A stretch of 64,000 bases of DNA from Candidatus Obscuribacter sp. (GTDB lineage: Bacteria; Cyanobacteriota; Vampirovibrionia; Obscuribacterales; Obscuribacteraceae): assembly GCA_016718315.1 (NCBI GenBank), contig JADKDV010000010.1, forward strand, positions 27,490-91,489, read 5' to 3'. The notes below the pieces were generated by a model. It was not told the origin of the DNA. It saw only the letters and a program-made list of their open reading frames with translations, and searched no databases. Positions 53,538 through 60,276 of this stretch are shown piece by piece (position 1 is the stretch's first letter; each line of letters begins with the position of its first letter). The position numbers and the translations under genes were made by a program.

Positions 53538-54719
53538 TTATTTGCCACCACTGTCGGCTCTCACAATGGATACGCCAAGAGGTCCATCGATTGAGCGCCT
53601 CAAGTCCATCTCAAAGGTGACCTTTTGTCTTGTGGAGCCCACAGGAAAGAGTGGAATCTCATAAAGTCCTACGCTCTTTATGGCATGGACAGCCGCTTCC
53701 CTAAATTTTGTCTCCTGCGCCACATCACGCTCATTGGCTTTAACCGGGATAAAATCGGTGATTTGCGGATCGACGTCGCGATTTTTGTCCACTGTAATCA
53801 AAGCTCTGGCACACCCCGGGCTGACCTCAGCTAATTGCCAGCGGGTATAGATGGCACTAGCCAGGCGGCTATACCAGGCTTCCCAGGTGGTTGGTCTGGC
53901 CATTGCCTCAGCTTTTAGGGCTGGCAGCGCCTCCGCCTGGGCCGTTGCCTCCACAAGTGGCGCTGTTTTTATCGCCTGGGCTCTGGCTGACTCAGCGTTG
54001 GGGATATAGAGACTGCCAAAAGCCCTGGTTACCACCTTGCCTTGAGGACTGATATTGCCAAAGAGATTGTTGTTACCCGCTGGTGCACCAAAAGCCCTGG
54101 GCACAGCCGATAGACCATTGTTTGGTCTGACCACAGCTTTGACGTCATAACCAGGGGCCCAGTTAGTTATGCCATGATTAGCGCTGAGATTACTAGACAC
54201 GCTGGCCGAACTAAAAAAAGTCTGCCGGCCAAAAACAGGCACTGCACTGCGGTTATAAATGCTGCCAGCGCCCTTGTAAATGCTACCGCCACCGTTATAG
54301 ATACTGCCGCCACCGCGGTAAATACTGCCAGGTATATTGCCTCTAAAATTGCCCTGATAGCCATTAGCGCCAGTATTTAAGCCGCCCAGACCTGCTTTTG
54401 GCGCATTATAGAGGGCGCTATAGGGCAATACTTTGCTGCCTCTAGGCGCTGCCTCACCAGGTTTGTAGGTCTTACCCGCCGAAAACTGCACAATATTGCC
54501 TGTTTTGTCATCGAGACTGACACCGGCATCAAGACCTTTACCTGCCGCTTTTGACTTACCGCCACCAGGTGTAATCACAGTTAGCGATGGATTGGAGCTG
54601 GCTTTTTGTTTGATTGTGCCTTGTAACGGCGTGCAAAAGGCGGGGGCAGTGGTCAAAACCACGCCAGCGATTAGCAATAAATCTAGTATCCTGTTTGTTG
54701 CCGCCACTGATAATCTCAA
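53538..54719 (-). CDS. Exported TonB-C-like protein with Gly/Ser/Ile/Tyr repeats
   Basis: 393 aa. A signal peptide (LLLIAGVVLTTAPAFC) precedes a Gly/Ala/Asn-rich low-complexity region containing four 7-residue GSIY repeats (near residues 129-156). The C-terminal ~120 residues (WYSRLASAIYTRWQLAEV then SPGCARALITVDKNRDVDPQ) resemble the TonB C-terminal/TPR-linked domain seen in the gene at 13467. The start is TTG; an in-frame GTG five codons later is possible. No strong Shine-Dalgarno is present. It is divergent from the VanX-type dipeptidase, with only 19 bp between their starts. Confidence 0.68.
   Translation of the reverse strand: MRLSVAATNRILDLLLIAGVVLTTAPAFCTPLQGTIKQKASSNPSLTVITPGGGKSKAAGKGLDAGVSLDDKTGNIVQFSAGKTYKPGEAAPRGSKVLPYSALYNAPKAGLGGLNTGANGYQGNFRGNIPGSIYRGGGSIYNGGGSIYKGAGSIYNRSAVPVFGRQTFFSSASVSSNLSANHGITNWAPGYDVKAVVRPNNGLSAVPRAFGAPAGNNNLFGNISPQGKVVTRAFGSLYIPNAESARAQAIKTAPLVEATAQAEALPALKAEAMARPTTWEAWYSRLASAIYTRWQLAEVSPGCARALITVDKNRDVDPQITDFIPVKANERDVAQETKFREAAVHAIKSVGLYEIPLFPVGSTRQKVTFEMDLRRSIDGPLGVSIVRADSGGK
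54252..54335 (-). repeat. 21-bp tandem repeats encoding GSIY units
   Basis: Four imperfect 21-bp units encode GSIYRGG, GSIYNGG, GSIYKGA and GSIYNRS. Several third-codon positions differ between copies, so the array is not freshly expanded. Confidence 0.7.
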
Positions 54720-54738
54720 CTACTACCATGATAGGTCC

Positions 54739-55614
54739 ATGATAAGTTTTCTACCCTTTATCGTCAGTCTTATACTGCTCACCTGCGCCACGAGCGCCAG
54801 TGCCAGCACGATTGACCTGAGAGCTGAGCGCCTGCCAGCGGCTAGCCATGTCAAAGCAGGCTTAACGGCGGGTAGCTATCACAATGAGCCCGTCGACATA
54901 AATGACGTCCGCGGTGGTGAGGCTCTCATCGACCTCAAAGACCAGGGCATCGCTTGCGACAATTTTTATGCCCGCAAAGACCAACTCAATGCCCCATATT
55001 ACAGGGCGTTTAAGTCAGCGCCCACGAGTGCCAGGCTGCGTCAGGGCGTGGTACTAAAGCTGGTGCAAGTTAATCAGTTACTTAAACCCTATGGTGTAGA
55101 GCTACTGGTCCTGGATGGCTATCGTCCAGTCAGCCTGCAAAGAGAGTTGTGGCAGTATTTTATCAATCAAGCAAAAAAAGTCAGACCAGCTCTCACAAGC
55201 GCTGAGCAGATAACATACGCTAGTCATTATTGTTCTAATCCCCAAAAGTACAATGAGTCCGATAGCCGCACCTGGCCTACTCATGCCACCGGTGCAGCAG
55301 TGGATCTAACACTCAAACAGCTGGGCTCAGATAGTCAACTCTATATGGGTGGAATTTTTGATGATGATAGCAAAATCAGTCATACAGCCTACTATGAAAG
55401 CATCAAGGACAGTAGCACGAGTGCACTGGAAGCCAGACGCAATCGTCGACTGCTTTACTGGGCTATGCAAAAGGCGGGCTTTAGCAACTATCCATACGAA
55501 TGGTGGCACTATGACTATGGCAATCAACTCTGGCTCTTAAATCAAAAGAAGAACAAACTGATAAGCCCAAAAGCTAAAGCCTGGTATGGTCTTGCTAGAG
55601 ACAGCGAGAACTGA
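54739..55614 (+). CDS. D-alanyl-D-alanine dipeptidase (VanX/M15D family)
   Basis: 291 aa from the ATG at 54739, chosen because it begins a signal peptide (ISFLPFIVSLILLTCATSAS); the frame runs 81 codons further upstream inside the divergent gene, which is a shadow. The M15D zinc site is present: His and Asp in THATGAAVD, and Glu/His in YEWWHYDYGNQLW. VanX-type enzymes hydrolyse D-Ala-D-Ala; exported members take part in peptidoglycan recycling rather than vancomycin resistance. The ribosome site is weak. Confidence 0.86.
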   Translation: MISFLPFIVSLILLTCATSASASTIDLRAERLPAASHVKAGLTAGSYHNEPVDINDVRGGEALIDLKDQGIACDNFYARKDQLNAPYYRAFKSAPTSARLRQGVVLKLVQVNQLLKPYGVELLVLDGYRPVSLQRELWQYFINQAKKVRPALTSAEQITYASHYCSNPQKYNESDSRTWPTHATGAAVDLTLKQLGSDSQLYMGGIFDDDSKISHTAYYESIKDSSTSALEARRNRRLLYWAMQKAGFSNYPYEWWHYDYGNQLWLLNQKKNKLISPKAKAWYGLARDSEN

Positions 55615-55638
55615 CTTTACCAAAGATCATCTAAATCT

Positions 55639-55666
55639 TTGCAAAAGCAGCACTGCCCGCTATAAT
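55639..55666 (+). promoter_or_regulatory. Promoter of trhO with leaderless start
   Basis: TTGCAA (55639-55644), a 16-bp spacer and perfect TATAAT (55661-55666). The ATG at 55675 begins eight bases after the -10, so transcription would start at or next to the initiation codon. No ribosome site is possible. Confidence 0.55.
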
Positions 55667-55674
55667 TTGCCATC

Positions 55675-56451
55675 ATGGAAATTGTCAACATCGCTGCCTA
55701 CAAATTTGTCTCAATAACAGACCCGCTCGCCTGGCGCGACTTGCTCAAGAGTGAGTGCGCGAGACTTGGGCTCAAAGGTACTATTGTGTTAGCCGAGGAA
55801 GGTATTAATCTTTTCCTGGCAGGGACAAGAGAGACAATTGATCAGTTTTTAAACTATATCCATAGACCAGAGCTTTTTGCCGGCAAGTTTGACGTGCTGG
55901 ACATCAAAGAGAGCATCTCTGACCACCAGCCCTTTGGCAAAATGGTCGTGCGCGTAGCTAAAGAAATCATCACCATGCGCCATCCCATGATCCGCCCCGA
56001 AGACGAACGGGCTCCCATGGTCGATGCCCAGACACTGAAGCGCTGGCTTGATCAAGGTCACGATGATGAGGGCAAACAAATAGTGATGCTCGACACACGC
56101 AACGCCTTTGAAGTAGAAATGGGCACATTTAACGGTGCTTTAGAATTTGGCATCGAGCGCTTCAGCGAATTTCCCGAGCGTATCAAGCAAGCGGCAAGTG
56201 AAGACCAGCTCAAAGACAAAACAATAGTCTCATTTTGCACTGGTGGCATCCGCTGCGAAAAAGCAGCATTGTTTATGTCCGAAATCAAACTGCCCCGAGT
56301 CTATCAACTCGATGGCGGCATCCTGCGCTATTTTGAAGAAGTTGGTGGAGAGCATTATCAAGGCGAATGTTTTGTCTTTGACGAACGTGTAGCACTCGAT
56401 CCACAGCTGCGTCAAACCACCAAAACTTACACTCGCAATACTGCCAAATAA
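55675..56451 (+). CDS. trhO: tRNA uridine(34) hydroxylase (rhodanese family)
   Basis: 258 aa, matching the TrhO/YceA family. Residues about 1-95 form the N-terminal acylphosphatase-like domain with KGTIVLAEEGINLFLAGT. Residues about 120-235 are the rhodanese domain, with active Cys in FCTGGIRCEKAALFM. TrhO hydroxylates uridine 34 of certain tRNAs in an O2-dependent step towards mo5U/cmo5U. Its stop abuts the restored stop of the convergent HAD-ATPase gene. Confidence 0.92.
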   Translation: MEIVNIAAYKFVSITDPLAWRDLLKSECARLGLKGTIVLAEEGINLFLAGTRETIDQFLNYIHRPELFAGKFDVLDIKESISDHQPFGKMVVRVAKEIITMRHPMIRPEDERAPMVDAQTLKRWLDQGHDDEGKQIVMLDTRNAFEVEMGTFNGALEFGIERFSEFPERIKQAASEDQLKDKTIVSFCTGGIRCEKAALFMSEIKLPRVYQLDGGILRYFEEVGGEHYQGECFVFDERVALDPQLRQTTKTYTRNTAK

Positions 56452-56707
56452 TTAAGCAGGCTTGGTAGCCGGGGCGGTATAAAGCCTCTCAATTGCTTGC
56501 AGTATTTCACTGCGACTGACCTCTGCACTGACACTATTTTGGCTTTGCAAACGCTCGGCGATAGTACTTAATTCTTGGTCTTTAATGATTGTTTTAAACC
56601 ACACAGTGTACTCACCATTTTGGAGGTGATAGAGCCATGTGTCATCATCTACACCAGCAGCAATCTGACTAAAAATAGAGAGGTTTTGCGCTTTGATATT
56701 GAGCTTT
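56452..56707 (-). pseudogene. Out-of-frame C-terminal tail of the HAD-ATPase gene
   Basis: In the frame one base away from the upstream gene, the minus strand encodes KLNIKAQNLSIFSQIAAGVD, then DDDTWLYHLQNGEYTVWFKT, and a stop at 56452. This is the normal C-terminal region of the HAD-ATPase fusion family. Adding one base at the A run (plus-strand TTTT at 56705-56708) joins it to the main frame. Confidence 0.78.
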
Positions 56708-58175
56708 TGTCCGGTCCTCTAAAATAAAAACAGCCTTCCTTAACGTCGCCTTCGGCGTACTTTTTGACATGTCTGCGGCGCTCAGTGGAGCCAGGCAGCG
56801 GTGTGACAAAGTGCACCCGCGGGCTTAAAGCGCGCGACCAGACCATCACTTTGCCTTCTTGCATTTTGTTTTCGATACCATCAAAGTCCTGACCGGCACT
56901 GGCTTCAAAATTAGTCAAAGTGCCTCTGGGGTCTTCGCCCACAGCAATGACAGTATCGACTTTGTCGCGGGCAACTTGAGAGACTGTCTCAGGATGGACT
57001 GTAATCATGATAAATTCGCGCATTTCCACAGGCATGGTGTGCGGTACGCCTTCCCATTCAGGATTGAGCATATGATGCGCTTCGTCAATGATAATCCAGT
57101 GGGGACGCCCGGTCTCAGTGCGCAGCGCCTGGAGGCGACTAATCAGCCCGCTAAAATATTGGGGTCTATCAGCCAGTGGCACGCCAAGCAAATTAACGAC
57201 GACATTGCTGGTCTGAGACTTGAGTGTCTTAATGACATTGTCCACATCCGGGCTGTTATTGGCACTGCCTTCGGTGACGACATTTTCGAGAGCACCATAG
57301 TCGCCTTCGGGATCAATCAAACAATACTGATAGCCGGCTTTTTCTATGCGCTCGATAATACCCAGACAGGTAGTGGATTTACCACTGGCAGATGGTCCGG
57401 CAATCATGACTCCGCGGCCGTATGCAGCAAATTTTATTTCGCTTTGATCGTCAGTGTGACCAATCAAAATATTTTTGTCGGCAAGTAAATATTCACGGCT
57501 AGACAAATCGTCTTGCAACATCTCCTCGATTAGCTCACTGACTCCATCTCCACGAGCAGATTTGGTACAAAAGGTGGAGCGTTCTAGCAACATAGGCAGA
57601 GCATTGGCTACAGCCACAGCACACTGACACATAGTCAAAAAGGCATTGTCGTTTTCGGCATCGCCCACACCAACTACATTGTGGGCACTGAGCTGGAGCT
57701 CGGCAAGGGCTGCTCTCAGGCCAAAGGCTTTGTTTACGCCAGCTGGCAAAACCATCACTGCCCCTTTGTTAAAGATGACCTGGTGCTCGAGACCAAGGGC
57801 CTTAATACATTCCAGTACGGTGTTTTCGTGGGGCTGTCTGGTATCGATGATGCACTGCCCGGCATAAAGCGGCTCTACCGACTTACGAGCGAGAGCCTCC
57901 AGCAAGATTGGATCTGGTGGCGGGGCCAGCAACTTCACTTCCTGTGTAGAGGGGCGGTAGAGCACAGCACCGTTTTCGGCAACGACTCGGCGGAAGATAT
58001 CAATGCGCGGAAAGACCCGCAAAAGATCAGAGAGCTGGCGCCCTGTAACCAGAATAAGACTGCGCCCGGAGGCGGCCAAACGCTCTAGTGACTCAATTGT
58101 GCTTTGACTGACTTGACCATCGTGGGCAATCGTACCGTCATAATCGCAAGCCAGAGCCATGTATCGCATCGCCAA
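56649..58175 (-). CDS. HAD-IIB phosphatase fused to a P-loop ATPase (frameshifted at the 3' end)
   Basis: 508 aa as read; ~575 after repair. Residues about 1-225 are a HAD-IIB (Cof-type) phosphatase: nucleophile Asp in ACDYDGTIAHDG, VTGRQLSDLL, NGAVLYRP and GVGDAENDNAFL. Residues about 240-480 are a P-loop domain with Walker A GPSASGKST and IIDEAHHML (Walker B), as in the DUF87/HerA-like ATPases. The combination occurs in several bacteria, where it probably couples a sugar-phosphate phosphatase to an ATPase of unknown action. The last ~20 residues (SSISKRKTSLFLVRLLLV) are out of frame. The stop of the repaired gene abuts trhO. Confidence 0.82.
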   Translation of the reverse strand: MAMRYMALACDYDGTIAHDGQVSQSTIESLERLAASGRSLILVTGRQLSDLLRVFPRIDIFRRVVAENGAVLYRPSTQEVKLLAPPPDPILLEALARKSVEPLYAGQCIIDTRQPHENTVLECIKALGLEHQVIFNKGAVMVLPAGVNKAFGLRAALAELQLSAHNVVGVGDAENDNAFLTMCQCAVAVANALPMLLERSTFCTKSARGDGVSELIEEMLQDDLSSREYLLADKNILIGHTDDQSEIKFAAYGRGVMIAGPSASGKSTTCLGIIERIEKAGYQYCLIDPEGDYGALENVVTEGSANNSPDVDNVIKTLKSQTSNVVVNLLGVPLADRPQYFSGLISRLQALRTETGRPHWIIIDEAHHMLNPEWEGVPHTMPVEMREFIMITVHPETVSQVARDKVDTVIAVGEDPRGTLTNFEASAGQDFDGIENKMQEGKVMVWSRALSPRVHFVTPLPGSTERRRHVKKYAEGDVKEGCFYFRGPDKSSISKRKTSLFLVRLLLV

Positions 58176-58497
58176 TCAATCCTGTAATCGCCACTTCTAA
58201 AGACTTAAATAACGACGCAAAAATTCTGAATAGTTCCACGGTCAAGCTTTGTCCAAAATCGGTCTGCGGATATAACGTATCCCCCCTTTGAGAATGGAAT
58301 TTATGGCTTCAGAAGCATTGGAATCTATCTACAATAGCGACAAATTTTTTAGCCGTCAATCCAGCCAGAACCCCGGGAGAAGAAGGGGGGGGGAGGCTGC
58401 CATGCCCAAGCCAGACGCGCGCTGAGAAAGCAATGGCGGCAATGAGATTATGCTGCCATGTCAGTTATGGGCCAGTCGCTCTTTTACGTAGCAGCCT
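58176..58497. other. 322-bp intergenic region before the patatin gene
   Basis: No gene can be supported. It holds a small hairpin GGATA-TAACG-TATCC (58268-58282) running into a C6 tract, a run of nine G (58385-58393) and two short frames (58294-58425 and 58442-58510) with no family match. It separates two genes transcribed away from each other and should carry both promoters, but no clean -35/-10 pair is seen. Confidence 0.5.
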
Positions 58498-59592
58498 TTG
58501 CCGGGCTTAGCTCAGACTATCGAAACCAAATCTTCAAATACTGAAGAAGCATTACAAATTGAAGAAGCAAGAAAAGCCACAATAAAAAAGACTGGTCCAC
58601 TAAAAGTGGGGTTGGCATTGGGCGGCGGCGGCGCACGGGGAGCGGCCGAAGTAGGCGTGCTCAAAGTACTGGCTAAAAGCGGTATCAAGTTTGACTATAT
58701 AGTCGGCACCAGTGTCGGAGCCATAGTCGGTGGTCTCTATGCCCTCGGTATGACACCAGAGTCTATGCAAAAAGAATTTGAAACAGGCAAGATCATGAAG
58801 CAGTTTATGACCGTGCCGCTCAAGCTGAGATTGGCTGTTGCTCCAGTAATGCTGCTACCAAGACTGCTTGGCTCTAAATCTTACGATGGACTTTATAAGG
58901 GTAATAAATTTCGCAAGTATTTGATTGGCAATGTCGCTAAGGATCAAATCAAAATCGAAAATCTAAATCCTCCTTTTGCAGCCATTGCCTTTAACGTACT
59001 AGATGGCAGACCTTATATGATCAAAGAAGGCGATCTTGGCTACGCGCTGCAGGCAAGCTCAGCAGTGCCAGCTCTGCGCAAGCCTGTAGAAATTGACGGT
59101 AAGTTATTTGTTGATGGTGGCGTAGCCTGCAATTTGCCAGTCAAGCAATGTCGAGAGCTTGGCGCTGATATTGTCATTGCCGTAAATGTAGACCCGCCCT
59201 TTAAACCAGACTGCCCTGACACTTATCGCAAAATGGGCAGTATCTCCAGGAGACTTTTAAACTGGGCGCTTTACGATATCGACCAGCCCCAAGTAGCCAG
59301 TGCAGATATTGTCATTCACCCTGATACGACAGGCATCTCACTGATATCCACCAGCAAAAAAGATATCAAACATGGTATCGCCGAAGGTGAAAGAACCGCC
59401 CGGGCACAGCTACCAGAGATACTGGCAAAACTAAAAGAGCTTGGTGTGACAGTATCAGAATCAGAGCAGGTAGAGCCCGGAGAGCAGTTAAGCGAGACCA
59501 GCACAATTAAAGAGACTGCCAAAAAAGCAGTAGAAAACATGAGCGACAGTGTCAGAGACCAAGACCAAACGGATCAAGGCACTAAAAATTAG
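58498..59592 (+). CDS. Patatin-like phospholipase (RssA/NTE type)
   Basis: 364 aa. The oxyanion loop is LALGGGGARG, the nucleophile Ser sits in GTSVGAIVGG and the Asp in DGGVACNLP, completing the Ser-Asp dyad. It hydrolyses acyl esters of phospholipids. The only in-frame start is TTG at 58498; codons before it include a stop at 58489-58491. The first residues (LPGLAQTIETKS) look like the end of a signal peptide, so the true N-terminus may be lost to a frameshift in the upstream region. A perfect long terminator follows and contains the stop codon. Confidence 0.86.
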   Translation: MPGLAQTIETKSSNTEEALQIEEARKATIKKTGPLKVGLALGGGGARGAAEVGVLKVLAKSGIKFDYIVGTSVGAIVGGLYALGMTPESMQKEFETGKIMKQFMTVPLKLRLAVAPVMLLPRLLGSKSYDGLYKGNKFRKYLIGNVAKDQIKIENLNPPFAAIAFNVLDGRPYMIKEGDLGYALQASSAVPALRKPVEIDGKLFVDGGVACNLPVKQCRELGADIVIAVNVDPPFKPDCPDTYRKMGSISRRLLNWALYDIDQPQVASADIVIHPDTTGISLISTSKKDIKHGIAEGERTARAQLPEILAKLKELGVTVSESEQVEPGEQLSETSTIKETAKKAVENMSDSVRDQDQTDQGTKN

Positions 59593-59626
59593 AGAACAGA
59601 CAATATATGTCTGTTCTCTAATTTTT
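59584..59626. terminator. Strong bidirectional terminator between patatin and the 70-aa gene
   Basis: A 19-bp perfect stem (59584-59602 with 59608-59626) around the loop ATATA. It has T runs on both strands, and the patatin stop codon lies inside the left arm. Confidence 0.88.
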
Positions 59627-59658
59627 TAACTGGGTAATTGGTCGCAACCAAATTTAAA

Positions 59659-59871
59659 TTACTCTTTGCTGCCGACCAGGATAATGTTGCAGCCTACTTG
59701 ATAAGGCAATCCATTTTTAGGATTTTTGATTTTGCCATTGGCATAAAAACCGGTTGAACCAGTTTTAAAATCGCGCCCTTCAGCTGTAAGTGTGGCCCAG
59801 ACTTCGCCTGATGGCGTTTTGAATTCGATGATAAGTGATTTGGGAACGTCTGCGTCTACTACTTTTGCCAT
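59659..59871 (-). CDS. Small hypothetical protein
   Basis: 70 aa, not recognised. The pattern of alternating hydrophobic residues (SLIIEFKTPSGEVWATLTAE) suggests a small beta-rich fold. No signal peptide. GAGGA six bases before the ATG and a strong terminator beyond the stop make it a credible gene. Confidence 0.65.
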   Translation of the reverse strand: MAKVVDADVPKSLIIEFKTPSGEVWATLTAEGRDFKTGSTGFYANGKIKNPKNGLPYQVGCNIILVGSKE

Positions 59872-60276
59872 TTTGTGTCCTCGTTATGTGCTTATTGACC
59901 TTAACTCTGGTTTCTAAACTTTCTAAAGTCTAGCACTTGTGTCAACCCGCATGAACAGTATATATCCGCAGCTTCATTGGTATATACAAGTGGTGGCAGA
60001 TCAAGCAACGATAGACCGACTGATAAAGAGAAACACAAGCGCATTGAGGCTTGAGCCAGTATTAAACGCAGTTTAGCTGCTTTACATTTGCGCACCTCCT
60101 ATTGATATCCCAGGGGGGATATGAGAAGCTTGGCTCAATTCTGTCAATAGTCTTGTTGTGACGCCGCTTTATTTGGAACGATGAGAAAACGGCAGCTTAG
60201 GAGCGCTCAAAGTTAGCGCCCGCTACACAACCGCGCACCGAAGAAAACGCTGCGCCAGTACAGAAAAGGATCCATT
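59872..60276. other. 405-bp region upstream of the DEAD-box helicase gene
   Basis: No gene is supported; the minus-strand 64-codon frame (59901-60095) has no ribosome site or family match. The region holds a hairpin ATATCCC-AGGG-GGGATAT (60105-60122). It may be a long regulated leader, as is common for cold-shock RNA helicases, and also carries the promoter of the small minus-strand gene. Confidence 0.45.

Noticed and set aside
58294..58425. A 43-codon frame spanning the G9 run
   Set aside because: Its second half is RRRGGEAAMPKPDAR from the G tract, with no ribosome site.
59901..60095. A 64-codon minus-strand frame before the helicase
   Set aside because: There is no ribosome site and no recognisable sequence; the region reads better as a leader.
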